DNA of 64,000 nucleotides from Glebionis coronaria (GCA_025667525.1 CM046875.1:120332340-120396339), one strand, 5' to 3'; shown: positions 1 to 12,800, counted from the first letter of the stretch. The notes: generated from the sequence alone by a model not told the origin. Translations and numbers: made by a program.

Positions 1-1137
1 TTGGTATTATTTGTGAATATGTATATTTGTGAATAATGTGCTTTAATGGCTTGTTGTAGTGTTAAGGTATGATAATTTTTCCAGAATTTCTCACGAGATT
101 CTAAATCTTTCAAAATATATCATACTAAAGCACTACAACCATCCCTTATTAACTTAAGGGGGAGCAATAACTTGTTCTATGGCCAAACATCGATTTCATT
201 TTTACCCAAAGACCGGTTAATCCATTCTATATCCCAAATATTAATGGTTAACATTTTGGATAAGGGGAGAAAATGGGATTAAGGAGACTTAAGTGATACT
301 TGGCTAAAAGATGAAAAGACTTAATGATAATCCAACTTAATATGTGTTAAGCACGTGTTAAGGGGGGGCGCTTTTGATGAACAAAACACCTAAGGTACAA
401 AACTTTTGATTTCAATATCACAAGTACTTTAGGTGATTTTCAATGATTTTTCATGGTGGCAATTCCTTCCCAAAACACGCTTAATTCACGACGGATGTGG
501 TGACAAAAGGGTGGTAGGAATAGGTTTAGTCCTATGATTCATCAGAGCCGATGGAATCTTCCCAAGGACAATTCCTTAGATAGAATTAGAAGTCCTAGGA
601 AAGATGGAGAAAGAATGTGAACGTAGCTGAATGCCGACCAAGTACTTAAGCTAGCACTGGAACAATCACAACAAGGTGCTAGTAATGACGTATTGGTAAG
701 CATTGAAGGGGTTGAAGAATGAAAAAGAAATGTAAAGATAAAGGGTGTAAAGAAAGAAGCCCTCCTTACAACTTTAGGCAGAAACCGGGTCAATACATAT
801 GCTATTGAGGTCATTTTTGCTAATGATTCTCGGTATTGAAGAAAGACATCATGGACCCAGTGATGCAATGCACAACCCTTCCCAGCTAACTCAAATATCT
901 CTCAAAAGGTATTTGTTTTAATCACACGGAGATCAACACGTTATCTATTGGTCTATTCACTCTGAATAGACTGGTATTGAAAAGGTGGCACTCCTCTCCA
1001 GCCATCGCTCACTAAATCAAAACGCACAATCGAGTCTAGAGCCAAGAGATCATCAAAAGTCTCATTAGGACACTTTCCATTTATTCCTTGCTTTCTCACA
1101 CACTGTGAAAAGTAAGAGATTTTCATGAGTCCTACGC

Positions 1138-1535
1138 AATATTCCTGTAATATTGCCAGAACATCCGAGTAATACGCAAGTATTGCAATGAAGATGGAAA
1201 TCCTGCTTGAGCCAACATCAAACAAGCTCATGGTAGGTTACACGTGCGGTTCTTTTAGAACCAATCTTGTGAAAAACTGGAAGGTAACAGTGGTTTAATT
1301 CTTAATTGAACTTAAACTCGTTCCAGGCCTCTTCGCATTATCATATGATCTTGCCAGAACACTCAGAGTGACTCTTTATTGACCACAGTGACGAGTGGAA
1401 ATCCTTCTAGTGTCAACATCAAACAGCACTTGGTAGGTAACGTGCAAGATTCTTTATGAATTGAGCTCGTGACAACTGGAAAGCAACGATGGTGAAAATC
1501 TTAATTGAAATTCACTTGTTCCAGGTTTCATGAAT
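1138..1535. repeat. Two imperfect tandem copies, period about 198 bp
   Basis: The motif GCCAGAAC occurs at 1155 and 1353. After each there are matching blocks: GGAAATCC, CAACATCAAACA, a GGTAGGT block and GTTCCAGG. The copies differ by many substitutions and small indels, so the duplication is old. Confidence 0.6.
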
Positions 1536-1770
1536 TGACGGCTTTTAATCACAAGGATAATTTATCCAAGTGATTCACTCTTTATGTTCGCAGTCAGCTT
1601 TGGACGGTCGAATAAAGAGAACGGGTTTACCCGCGAAATCCTGTCAGGAAGTTACTTAACTGAAACTATCCGTCACGGGTACGATATCTAATATCGTCCA
1701 ACGGTCTTCACCGACCGGAGGTAAAATGCTACCGAATTAGAATAAAATGTTCAAAGCCATTTTATTCGTG

Positions 1771-1850
1771 TTGTTGCTGTGTACCTGTTAAAGACGGTGG
1801 CGTTGTTGTGTACCTGTTGAAGACGGTGGTGTTGCGGTGTACCTGTAAAA
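1771..1850. repeat. Three tandem copies of a 29-bp unit
   Basis: GTGTACCTG recurs at 1779, 1808 and 1837, each followed by an AAGACGGTGG-like block. The third copy has diverged. It is a minisatellite inside the Copia-like internal region. Confidence 0.75.
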
Positions 1851-2188
1851 GTCGTTCCCACATGCTTATGTCTTTTGCAACAAAGTTCAGCAAAAATTCA
1901 AGAAAGTTCAAGATGAAGTCTTCCGCTGTACCAAACTCTGAAGCTTTCGAGAATTCAACAAAAAGACGTAAGTGTGTGGAACATGAAGTCACGAGGAGGC
2001 AAAGTTCACAAGAAAGGCAAAGGTCGCACGTGAAAGGCCAAAGAACAATGCTCTCAAGTCAAAGCCAAAAAGATCAAATCAACATATTCACAACAAAAGA
2101 AAGAAAAGAAGAAAAGACTACGAGCTAAAGAACGAAGACTTAGTATAGTATGCTAGGTTTAGAACTTTGTAAACGTGGAGTGACCTCC

Positions 2189-2500
2189 CTTAGGGGGAGA
2201 TTGTTAGAAATACGTTTTTACGTATATTAGAAGTATCGGTCACTCCACAATAATATTCATGTTGTAATAGCTCGTAGTTAGATAATAGTTGTTAGTTACT
2301 TATTAACTTAAGTAAGAACCGGTCCATGGGCTTGTCATGGACCGGCCCAAGCCCATGTTTAGCTTGGTACTATAAATACCCCTTTCCACTAAGGAAAGGG
2401 GTTGGTTGTTGTTTGATTTTGCACATTCATAGTAACAAAATCTTCCATATTTTCTCTCACTTTCTCTCTCTAGTTTCTCTCACTAGAAAACATCAACCCA
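2189..2500 (+). mobile_element. PPT and 3' LTR of the Copia-like element
   Basis: The purine tract TAGGGGGAGA (2191-2200) is followed by an LTR that starts TGTTAGAAAT at 2202 and ends in CA at 2495 or 2500. The LTR is about 295-300 bp. A TATA box, TATAAATA, lies at 2371-2378. Beyond the LTR the sequence changes at once to Gypsy protease sequence on the opposite strand. This is therefore the downstream edge of an insertion into that Gypsy element. Confidence 0.75.
2319..2401. promoter_or_regulatory. LTR core promoter flanked by two hairpins
   Basis: A perfect 10-bp inverted repeat (2319-2328 with 2336-2345, 7-nt loop) lies about 25 bp upstream of TATAAATA (2371). A second perfect 9-bp inverted repeat (2379-2387 with 2393-2401, 5-nt loop) directly follows the TATA box, where the RNA would begin. 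The TATA role is established for LTRs of this kind. Any function for the hairpins is inference. Confidence 0.55.
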
Positions 2501-4843
2501 CTTCATAGATTCATAGGTTATCAATATTCTACAGTTATCACCAACATCAAGTGTAACACTTTCATCATCAAAACGTAAAGTCAACTTCCCCGCTCTCATG
2601 TCAACTATAGAACTAGCCGTCATTAAAAACGGTCTTCCCAAAATTAGTGGTACACGAGAATCTTCAGGATAATCGCAAACTACAAAGTCCGTTGGAAAGA
2701 CGAGTTTCCCTACTTTGACAAACACGTCCTCGGCTATACCTTTTGGAAAGGTGGTCGATCGATCCGCTAGCTCGAGAGTCATCTTAGTAGGTGTAAGCTC
2801 GGGAAGTGATAACCTTTTCCACACGGAAAGAGGCATCAAATTAGTGCTAGCGCCAAGATCGGCTAATGCTAACCATTCTTCCATATTAGGGAACTCACAT
2901 GGTATCAAAAACTTGCCCGGGTCTCCAAGCGTTTTGGGAAGCTTTTGTGTAAGAACCGCAGAACAATTAGCATCTAAAGATGTAGACACTTCAACCAATT
3001 TCCCTTTATCGTTCATCAATCTCTTAATAGTCGAAGCAAACTTAGGCATGTGAAGCAATGGATCCGCGAAACTAAGATTAATATGAAGATTCTTAAACAT
3101 CTCTAAAAGAATAGCCATTTGAGCATTGGGCTTTTCGCAGAGCTTCTCTTGGTTAAGTCTAGAAGGGTAGGGTAGTGTGGGTTTAGTCTTCGGAAGCTCG
3201 GGTTCTGGAATAGGCAATTGGTCAACATTCGGTGGAATAGGAATTTCCTTTTCTTTAACCACCTCGGGTTCGTGCTCCACTTCCCTCACCGGAGAGGTAC
3301 TCACATGTGGAAGCAAAGGTCCGTCTAAAGCTTTCCCACTACGTGTGGTTATAGCTTTCATCTCACCCTTCGGGTTTGGAATGGTGTTGCTAGGTAAGCC
3401 ACCCGAAGAAGAGGAAGGTTTGGTCATAAAAGATTCAGACATCGAAAGCAATTTATTTTGACCTTGTTCCATACTTTGTTGGATACGATATTGACTTTGC
3501 TCTAACATTTGCTCAAATCTTTGTTCAATTCTTTGTTGGTTAAGCTCAATCTTATTATTTTTCCCTTTAATCATATTTTGAAACTCATTTTTCAAAGTTG
3601 CCATTTGTCCTTGAATGTTATTTTGAAAAGCTTTCAAATTTGCCTCATTCGTCTTAATGTAGCTTGACAAATCATTTTGATTATTGTGAAAACCTTGATT
3701 GTTTTGATTAGCATTAAACCCATTTCCTTGATTAAATTTCCCTTGGTTACCACGGTTAAAATTATTCCCATTATTCCCATTGTTGTACCTATTTTGAACC
3801 GGTGGAAAACCCGGTGGAGCAACATGATTTTGACGAGGAACTTGACCGTTGGAGCCATAAGTTCCCGTCGCGGCAAAAGCACTAGCTTGATCAAACCCCG
3901 TGGTTGAAAAAGCATAATTAGGATGTCCTCCACCACATGATACACAAACATTCTCAACCATATTAATCGATCCATGAGGATTCTTCCTAATCTCATTCAA
4001 CAAAGTCGCAAATCCATTATCAATCTTAGAGTCCAATCTAGCAATCTCGATATTAGACGAATTCACATTGGAAACACTCGGTGTGTTTCGTGAATATTGT
4101 GTCCTAGACTTATTCTCAATTATACACCATGCGTCTCTCGGAGTTTTTCTTAAAAGATTACCACCCGCGGCGGCATTTAAAGAATCTTGTTCAATCATAT
4201 TAAGCCCATTCTAGATAGTATTAATTTGATGCAATTCTGAGAAACCGTGGTGTGGACATTGTCTCAACAAATCTTTAAATCTTTCCCAAGCAACCCCAAA
4301 CGTTTCATGCACTTTTTGTTCAAATCTAGTGATCTCGTTCTTAAAGTGTGTTGTCCTAGATGGTGGAAAGAAATAATTCATGAACTTAGACACTAAATCA
4401 TCCCATGTTAAGATCGAACCCGGTGGTTCTTTCTCATACCAAATCTTAGCATTACCCTCGAGCGAGTACGAAAAAAGCATGAGCTTAATCGCATCATTCG
4501 GCACATCTCTAAACTTGAGATTCGAGGTAATTCGAAGAAAATTCCGAATGTGAGAATGCGGGTTATCGGTCTCATTGCCACGAAATTGGTCGGCACGAAT
4601 GAGCGATAAAAGACCCGTCTTAATCTCATAATGATCCGCCAAAATAGCCGGCACAACGATTGCTTCCCCATACCCTTAGGTGGGTGCACGGAGCAATTCC
4701 TCCATTGTTCGGTTATCGGCCATCTCTACAACAATAGGTGGAAGCTCGGGTTCCACTATTCGTTGTTGACGATTTCTATTTCTACGAGGAATATTTTGAA
4801 GCCTATTAAAATCAGTCACAAGTCTAGAAGAACGTAATTGCAT
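2501..4843 (-). pseudogene. gag-pro: Gypsy gag-protease, broken
   Basis: The ATG at 4841-4843 (MQLRSSRLVTDF) lies in the expected place after the PBS and leader. The frame runs through a Retrotrans_gag core (WYEKEPPGSILTWDD near 4430), an Asn/Gln-rich linker near 3700-3800, and an Athila-type aspartic protease with the site ADLGAS and the flap-side block LILGRPF. Two in-frame stops break it: one near 4677, between LRAPT and GYGEA, and one near 4211, at the INT(I/F) position where the intact homologue has a Tyr. The rest of the frame is open, which suggests modest age. The zinc-knuckle region starts CVSCGGGH but lacks the final Cys. The last few codons, down to 2483, are read from the neighbouring LTR and are not native. 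Confidence 0.88.
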
Positions 4844-5491
4844 ACACTACAAAGACGAGAATTTAGAGGATTGAAGAAAAGAAATTAGACAAGAAGAAGA
4901 TTATTTTTGGTATTTTATTTGGTATTGCTCAATAAAAAATGATTGATAAAAACAAGGAATAAGGATAACTACTATGGAAGTAAATTACCCTCGGTCGACT
5001 TTGAAACGATAGGTGAAAACCTAAACGTCTCGAGGTTCAATAAGTAAACTACAAAAATAGAATTTATTACTACTTGAGTCGGCAGACCAATAATAGGTCG
5101 TCCCTCTCAATATACGCACAAGCAAGCGGGGAAACGAGGTGGCACAAAGCACTTAAAAACCTTTTTCCTTAGACGGCCTTTTATAGCACGTCGCCTTATA
5201 CCCACCTTATAGTTTGTATAAATCGAGTTCAAACTTCTTATTAATATTTATCTATTTTGCCTTTTTTTTGTTTTGGATTCGAATACAATAGCTAGGTGAT
5301 GAAATCCCAACTAAGGTCTTATTTGAAAAGTATGTAAATTTATTGTTCTACGTAATACAATATATTAATCACAAAAAAAACGAGAAAAACGATACATACT
5401 ATATAATAGAAAAATAACAAAACTTTCCGAGGACGGAAAGGGTCTTCAAATCAACGATCAACAAATCTCAACGAAAACGAATCGTACACAA
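4844..5491 (-). other. Untranslated leader of the truncated Gypsy element
   Basis: About 650 bp between the PBS and the gag ATG. I see no coding potential. It corresponds in position to the 750-bp leader of the intact element at 31475-32233. Confidence 0.55.
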
Positions 5492-5511
5492 GATCCCCGA
5501 CAGCGGCGCCA
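5492..5511 (-). other. Primer binding site, tRNA-Asp type
   Basis: Read on the minus strand this is TGGCGCCGCTGTCGGGGATC. It matches the 3' end of plant tRNA-Asp as I recall it, with about two mismatches. That is the usual primer of Athila-lineage elements. The LTR begins about 7 nt away. Confidence 0.75.
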
Positions 5512-6181
5512 AAATTTTTGATGTGATCGTGATAGTATAGTGATAATTAAGATACGTTATAGGGTAAATTAGAAAATTACCTTTAGGAAAAAGTAATATA
5601 CTAAAATTACCGAAGACGAATTCAATTAAACACGTGATGAACCAAGTTCGTTGTACACGAAGATCTTATGAATTTGAGACGTTTTGTATCGATTTGGACA
5701 ATTGATTCGAATTAGTTTCGGTTTTTTTAAACTAAAATTAAAGTCTACAAATTTTAAACTATTAAATTTTATCCTAAAGTGCATGAATCGTAAACCCCCA
5801 AATTTATTAAATCTAAACACAATTACTTGAAATTTAAAACTATTTAAAAATTAAACTATTTAAAAATTTATAAAAATTAATCTATTTAATTAAAATAACT
5901 TTAACACTATTTTTAAATCTAAAAAAAAACTAAATTACTTTATTTAAATTCTAAATTGGTAAAAATTCTATATATTTAAATTCTAACTAAATTCCTAAAT
6001 TACTAAACGAATTTTATTTTATTTTGAGACTACTTATAAATTTTAAAACTAAAATTTACTTTAATAAAAACATTAATTAAAATTTATTTAAAACGTAAAT
6101 TTAATTAAAACACACTTTAAGTCAAAAACTGCCAAACTTAGATCTACAATATTAATTAAGTAAAAGAAAGAAAAATCGAAA

Positions 6182-6250
6182 GAGCTTGCAGCTCAGATGG
6201 TAAACACGTTGGGTGTTCATCCGTGAGGTCACGGGTTCGAGTTCAACAAG
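6182..6250 (+). other. tRNA-like segment, possible SINE head
   Basis: The stretch has an A-box-like CAGCTCAGATGG near 6189 and a B-box-like GGTTCGAGTTC near 6235, at tRNA-like spacing. The T-stem and acceptor do not pair properly, so it is not a working tRNA. A tRNA-derived SINE head or tRNA relic trapped in the LTR is the likeliest reading. The (AT)n tract begins 14 bp further on, where a SINE tail would be expected. Confidence 0.45.
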
Positions 6251-6260
6251 GGACGTTTTT

Positions 6261-6444
<184 letters not shown>

Positions 6445-8615
6445 AAAAAAACTTTGTGAATGCTGATAAGTATATCAGTAGTGAACTATCAGATTAGTGG
6501 AATCTGATAGCTTTAGAGAATCAACAAAATACAGCAAAACTATCAGCAAGCAAATTATACCATCAAAGCATTAATCCAACAAAAACTCAAATCAAATTCA
6601 CAAGATATTGACAAACTCAGATAAATTTTAACAAAACAAGTAGACTTGTATACTCAGTAACTAGATAACTCTAAATCAGATAACCATTAACATTAATCTA
6701 CATAACAGCTATATCAGAAAGATGCACAGATCGAATCACAAACAGCACTTTCAGTTAATCACAAAGTCAAACCAAACGTTGCGATCAACCCTAACTTCAC
6801 AAGATAATTCAGCAGACTAAATCAACAATAACACAGAGCAGATTTAAGTTAAATACTTCACATCCGAATCTTTATTAACTCATTATTATCACAATCTAGT
6901 TAACAAAAATTCAACACAATGATTCAAACTATCCCAAGCAAACTCACAGATAATAGAACAATATAGCCAATGCAACTGAAAATCTATCCATGATTTCATG
7001 TCGATACAGATCTAACATCAAAACCAAGAGGATTTATCAAACTAAACATATTCTTAAACTTAACTATGAAATTATTATCATTATCAGATCCATAACAGAT
7101 TCATAACTTCATTTCAAAAACAAATAACATCAATACTTTAAATCAACATAAACATATTTATAAGAAAGAGCAGTTAATTAACATAAAACTAAAAAAAACT
7201 TAAAACCTTTTGTAGAAAGCCGTTGTGAAGAAGGTTAGCGATGTGCTACCTTAGATCCGAAACGAAAACACCATAAGACAACTTCATTCGAACCACCATC
7301 AACATTACCCGAACCATGGACCACCAATCAAATCATGACAGCAACTTAAACATCAAACAAATTCGAACCAGTAGCTTTTGTTTAAAACCCAATTTATCAG
7401 TGGGATAAATCGAGTATATCCCAAATCTTATTCAAATGTTCACTTAAGCTATTGATTTAGCTTAAATGACTATTCCTCAGTTATAGATAATAGCTATTAT
7501 TAGAATTAAATTGCATAAAAATTTAAACAAACGCAGGAAAATAATTTCGAGACTAAAAGTAAACTTTTATTTCATCAAACAATTTATTACAATACTAAAG
7601 AAAAAGGAAATTACAATTTAATCTAAAAACTACCATTATAACGGTAAAGTAAAGAAAGAGATGAATTACATGAATAAAAACGAGGTATTTATAGCTGAAG
7701 AGAGGGTGTTGGGTGGTTGATGAAGAACGTTTTCAGCCGTTGATGAAGCATAAATCTTTCTCTTTCCTGTTTGTTTTGATCCAAAGGTGGAAAATCACTC
7801 ACCTTCACACAGATCGATAGCGTGGCATACTTTTGTGCTACTTGTGTTTCTTGAATGCTGATTTGGCCTCCTCTTATTGGTGGATTGAGAAGTGGTGTGT
7901 TGTTTCTGCCAATGAATAGCTGCCACGTAGCCACGCTCTTCCACTCTTCACATCCGAAAATATGGGGATTTATTTAACACGCGTGTGAATCACACGAATA
8001 CATCAAAACCCCTAATTTATTTGGTGATTCAATGGATTAGGGTTTTGGTGAATAGTACTTTTTTTACAGGTTTTGGGTTGGTAGAGAAAAGGATACATAG
8101 GAGTTATCGACAATGGTTATTATTTTATTGTGTGTGTGAGTTAAAAAACGTGTGAATTGTGAGGTGTGTGGGTTAATAAGTATATAAAACGTTTATTAAC
8201 TTTGTAACTCATTTTGACCAAACGAGTAGTAACCAAAAAGCCCAAGTTTACTCCATTCGTCCATAATTTTCACTTATTTGGGCTTTTGGCCCATACAAAT
8301 TTCATCCGTTTATCACATGTGGGTTTTATGAATAATAATAATATTCTCTTGAATTTCAAATGGGCTTTAGAGCCCATTTTCCCAAATGTGGGCTCCACTT
8401 ATCGTCAACTTGATAAATTCGCGAGTAAAACGACTTGTTATCGGCTTTGTTGATCTTTTTCTTCAAACTCGTGCCGTTTTCGCCGGTTTTTGTGATCTTC
8501 GTACCTACACACATGAAACAAACAAAACAAGCATATACGAAGCTATTTTCATATGTTTTATCCATTTTAAGTCCGTTTTTAGGTAAAAATGATATGAGTA
8601 GTTACACTCATATCA

Positions 8616-9430
8616 CTTATCCTGCAAATATTAGTCCAAGACCAAGAAAATATATGCCCAAAATATTTTTCTTATAGATTTTGAAAAACATAACTAACTG
8701 TATTAAGAGTTTCTATAACCAGAATTAAACTTTCCATTAACAGAATTAATTATTACAAAAATTTACCACATAAAAGAAATCATCTTAATACCTTTTGGCT
8801 TTCTAAGAAGCATTTGAGTCAAGTTTTGTTGAACTATGATAATCACAATTCTTGAAAGAAACTAACCCATTCGTGTTCTTGGATTTGTATGTGACATTTC
8901 CATTCACAAAATCCCAAGTCAAATTCTTTGTTTCATACCCTAAGGTTTTGACAGCTTGCTCTATCATAACATATTTTTCATGACTAAATTTTAGCCTCCA
9001 TTCCATGTTAATGGGTATCTTTATATATCTAAATTTGTCAAAAATCTGGCTTATGCTTGACCTCATCATTAGAGAACCTATTTCTAACATTTTCGTGCTT
9101 AGGATAGGTATTTTAATGATCTGAACTAGTTTTCCCCTAAAAAGATGCCCTTACATGTGGTTGTGATACATAGAGTTTTGGTCTAACAATATAAAATTGA
9201 TGTCTTGGGTTAGCTATGGTCTTAGGCCTTTTATCTAGCTGAATTATAAGTCCAACCAGAATTACCTGATTTAGAATTGCAATTGCTATGATATGGTCTT
9301 GGGTGAAATGGTCTACCAGTATTAATAGGCCTACTAGAATTAACTTGTTTTGCCTACCAAAATTAAAATGACTAGCATTATTAATTGGTCTTAGCCCACT
9401 TCTAAGTAATACTGATCTGAGAATCATCTT
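8616..9430 (-). other. Unassigned stretch between Copia gag and Gypsy LTR
   Basis: It holds two minus-strand open frames, 8803-9090 and 9137-9427. Neither shows a domain I recognise. By position it could be decayed sequence from the gag-protease junction. I cannot support a gene. Confidence 0.3.
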
Positions 9431-11963
9431 AGTGTTTGGACTTTGGCTGGTTTTATTGGCGTAAACGCTATCATTGACATTGTTAAAGATATTCCCATTT
9501 CCTACCCCTTTTCTCTGGTTCTCTCTGCAATAAGATTATAAGTGGTCAAATCTACCACACTTATAGCAAAATGTTCCATTTCCATGTTGTTGGAATTTTT
9601 GATTGTTTCGATTTTTTTGTTTTCCCCTAGATTTGTTAGCTCGATACATTTCAACATATTTAATAGTTTTTTTAACATGCTGATATTTAGGGGCGTTGAG
9701 ATTTAACTTTCGAGCAATTTCAAAAATAACGTTCTCTTCTAACTTAGCAGTAGTTTGATTGTTTGTGGCTCAACTTAGAAGTCAAGTCCTCAGTTTGACC
9801 ACCAACACTAGTACTAGCAGTTGGTGTAACTTGTGGATTGTCAACACAAGATTTACTAGAGGAAATAATATCATCACTATCCTTTTTGTGCTCAAACTTA
9901 ATTGGCACAAATTCATATTCTTTATTTTGGAACTCTGATAAACTGTTGTATGACAAATCTTTCATAGGAGTAATATACACAAGAGGGGGCTCAACAGTGT
10001 GGTAATCACCATTGAATCTTAGTCCCCACTTACATTTGTCAAGAACCTGATTGTCAATCATCTTTTCTAGACTCTTTGTGGCATTATCAAAAATTCTGAC
10101 CTTAACCTCATTTTTAGTTTTACTATATTCACTAGTTTCTAGTTTAGATGTAAGTTTAGTAATTTCAAGAGCATGTGCTGCTATTTCCATTTTTAAAAAT
10201 GATAGAATCTTTAAAAGCCATTTCTTGTTCCTTATAACATTCTATTTGTTCTTCTAACATTTGACACCTTTTTTATAACTGGAGATATAGCCTTCAAAGG
10301 TATCATAATTTCTCTTAATACCATTATAGTATTTTTGAAGTTCCTCATATTTTTTAAGACATTATTTAGTACATTTTTTTATTAAGAATTACCTCAGAGT
10401 CTGATACTCCCATGAGAGCAATGTTGACCTTAGATTCTTCACTATTTATGTTTCCCCAGTTAGTGCTAATTCTATTAATAGACATCAATGCTTTTGTGTA
10501 GGATTGTTCGTGTTATCTCATATTAATCACTTCACAATGGTTGATTTAGTAAAAATACATATATAAATAAGAAAGAAGTTAGAGAGAGAAAGTAGAGAAA
10601 ATACATTGTTACCAACACCGTCCTAACATGCTAGGAGGGAGTATATATAGCCTTCACATGCATGTTGTCAAAATGGGCTATGTAGATGGGTTCTGGCTTA
10701 GCTTTTGGGCTTTAGGTCCTAAATTTGGCCTTTGTAAGTTTAAAGTCAAGCCCGTGATTCCCGACTATCCTATTACTTATTACAACGTTCCTATGAACGA
10801 TACATAATAAATCTATGACCGACTCATTCTTGTTCGACTCAATATTTTGAGGCTAACAATTCATCATTCACCTTTTGGTCTTGTGGCCTACTCCTTGGAC
10901 TCTTGCACTCTCTTGCAAAGTACCCTTTCTTGTGGCAGTTGTAGCATTCCACTTTTGACTTGTCAAATCCAACTTTATCACCTAACATTAGGAGTGATCT
11001 GCTTTCTTGTTCTTCTAAGAAATCTTCCTGCTCTCATGCTAAGGAAGGCAAGCTGATTCTTAATCTCAAGCTCTTCTAAGTCATCATCACTGGGCTGTTG
11101 AAGATCATCAGCAACAACTTCTGCTACATTCTTATAGTTGGATAAGAATGCATAGATTGTGCCATCACTTAAACTAGCAGCACTAGTGAAAGCATTACCC
11201 GAACTAGAAGGTATGTTACTAGAATTAAAGAATAATTTTCAACATTAAGAATGTTATCAATACATACATTATCATCATGACTCAGGCTCGAGACAAATGC
11301 TAAGTTAGTTGTATTGGAGATTGACCCAACCTTCTTCTTGAGTTTATGTTCAACCACCTTGAAGTGATTGTACATATCATCAATATTGACGTTGTCAATA
11401 TCATCTTTGTTTTCTCAGATGGATACCTCTATAACCATCTCTGCAGGCATACTTCTAAGAAACTTTGCATTAATGTCCTCCCGCTCAACCTTTCCTCCCA
11501 AGGTAACGAGTTTAATCACAACCCCTTGAAGTCTATTGTAAATAGAGTCAAGAGATTCTGAACCAATAGCGTTGAAGTTCTCAAACATTGATTTTAACAA
11601 TGCCTTCTTAGTGGAGTCATTACCACAAAATCTTAGAATAAAAGCATCAAACATGGATTTTGCATCTTCATGTTCTTGAAAAGCAAGGATATGCTCATTT
11701 GGTATTGTTATCATAACAATACTTCTAGATTTCATATAATTGGTCCTTTTCTTATTGTCTTTAATTGGTACTTCTGGTGGTTTGCCATCAGATATAGATA
11801 CAACAGGTTTGGTATGAGTGTTTCCATATGCAATGACTTCTCACATATCTCAGTTGTACATCTGCACAAACTGAGTGAATCTGAATTTCCATTCTTTAAA
11901 CTCTTTTTGTTTGAACACTAGAACCTTGTTCATTTTGTTTGGTTGTGCAACATCTGAATCCAT
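9430..11963 (-). pseudogene. gag: Copia gag polyprotein, broken, with two zinc knuckles
   Basis: The ATG at 11961-11963 (MDSDVAQPNKMN) follows the PBS by about 55 nt. The open block 11735-11415 is a UBN2/Retrotran_gag_2 core (LQGVVIKLVTLGG, then NAKFLRSMP). Next come a CCHC knuckle ([14 protein letters not shown], near 10948-10905), a charged helical block (10190-9744) with an EPPLVYITP motif, and a second CCHC (CYKCGRFDHL, stop, SYC, near 9568-9527). Several stops and frameshifts separate these blocks, including a stop inside the second knuckle. Gag forms the particle and binds the RNA. This copy cannot make the full protein. Confidence 0.8.
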
Positions 11964-12018
11964 CTCTTTTGTTAAAAAGAGCTATTCAGTAATCTTCAAG
12001 ATCAAAGCTTCTCAACAA

Positions 12019-12030
12019 GCTCTTATACCA
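12019..12030 (-). other. Primer binding site, initiator tRNA-Met type
   Basis: The minus strand reads TGGTATAAGAGC. It differs at one position from the usual plant Copia primer site TGGTATCAGAGC. Confidence 0.7.
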
Positions 12031-12614
12031 CTTACTTATCCCTTTCGATCTTATGAGTCTAGCTTGTAGACTTAGACTAGACATAATAAATTCTATATAG
12101 TCTTAGTAGAAACTTTGAATTGATATCAAAGAGTATGCAAAATCTACTCTTTGATATTATGAAGATTGTTATTATATGATATGAAACAGAACAAGAATAT
12201 AAACCAAACACTCCAATATTATTATTAATAATATTAATACTCTAAGGCAAAGTATTATGGTTACAACCTTGAAGTACAAATTAACGTAGATGAATAATGT
12301 AATTCAATAGCTAACCTAGGATCTCCTTTTATAGTACAATGAGTCCTTTATAAGATAAAGATTTACTAGAATAATTTAAACCTAAGAGATATACTCACAA
12401 TATCCAATAAAGACAGTTTCATGCATCCTCGATCTTTATATTCAATCAACACTAATAACATAAGCAACATTAATCTTCATTACCAGCACCTTTGAGCACA
12501 ACCATTTTGGTCATATTTGACTAGAGACTACCCGCATTAAAAATATAACTATCAACATTAATATAATTAATACTGGTAGTGCACACATAATCTGCACTTA
12601 AATTATTCCCAACA
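12031..12614 (-). mobile_element. 5' LTR of the decayed Copia element
   Basis: On the minus strand it begins TGTTGGGAATAATTT at 12614 and runs to the PBS. The inner end is poorly defined because the final CA is not clear. Confidence 0.6.
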
Positions 12615-12800
12615 AACATAAATGAACGCTAATGAACGCATAATCAGATGTTCACGAACATAAACGAACGGACGTGACTTTTGTTCATGTCCGTTCATTT
12701 GACCAAACGAACGTAAAATAATGTTCATGTTCGTACATTTAATAACAAACGAACATCAACGAACTTTTTATTAATCGGTTCATGAAATGTTCACTGCACA
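12615..12800. repeat. Block of interleaved GAACG/CGTTC motifs
   Basis: GAACG, CGTTCA, GTTCATGTTCGT and AAACGAAC motifs alternate on both strands. They include a perfect 8-bp inverted repeat, GAACGGAC with GTCCGTTC, near 12671-12697. I take it for a dispersed plant repeat, but cannot assign a class. Confidence 0.5.

Larger units (their letters stand above)
1..2201 (+). mobile_element. Internal region of a non-coding Copia-like LTR element (left end outside the window)
   Basis: This stretch ends in a purine-rich tract directly followed by a TGTTAG LTR start at 2202, so it is the internal region of a plus-strand LTR element. I find no gag or pol motif in any frame, and the open frames are short and resemble nothing I know. 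That fits a non-autonomous element (LARD/TRIM type) or a heavily decayed one. It holds a 198-bp imperfect duplication and a 29-bp triplication, listed separately. The 5' LTR must lie left of the window, or is lost. Confidence 0.5.
8616..12614 (-). mobile_element. Decayed Copia element: gag, PBS and 5' LTR only
   Basis: On the minus strand the order is LTR (12614 to about 12031), PBS, then a gag gene with two zinc knuckles. There is no recognisable protease, integrase or RT before the Gypsy LTR begins at 8615. The gag layout matches that of the Copia element at 51872-63890: UBN2-type core, CCHC, a coiled region with a PPL motif, then a second CCHC. The two are relatives. The missing pol is probably beyond the nested insertions to the left. 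Confidence 0.75.

Noticed and set aside
6182..6250. A functional tRNA gene
   Set aside because: The boxes are present, but the acceptor and T-stem do not pair. Kept only as a tRNA-like relic.
8803..9427. Two minus-strand frames as a novel gene
   Set aside because: No recognisable domain. They lie between decayed gag and a Gypsy LTR and are most likely worn element sequence.
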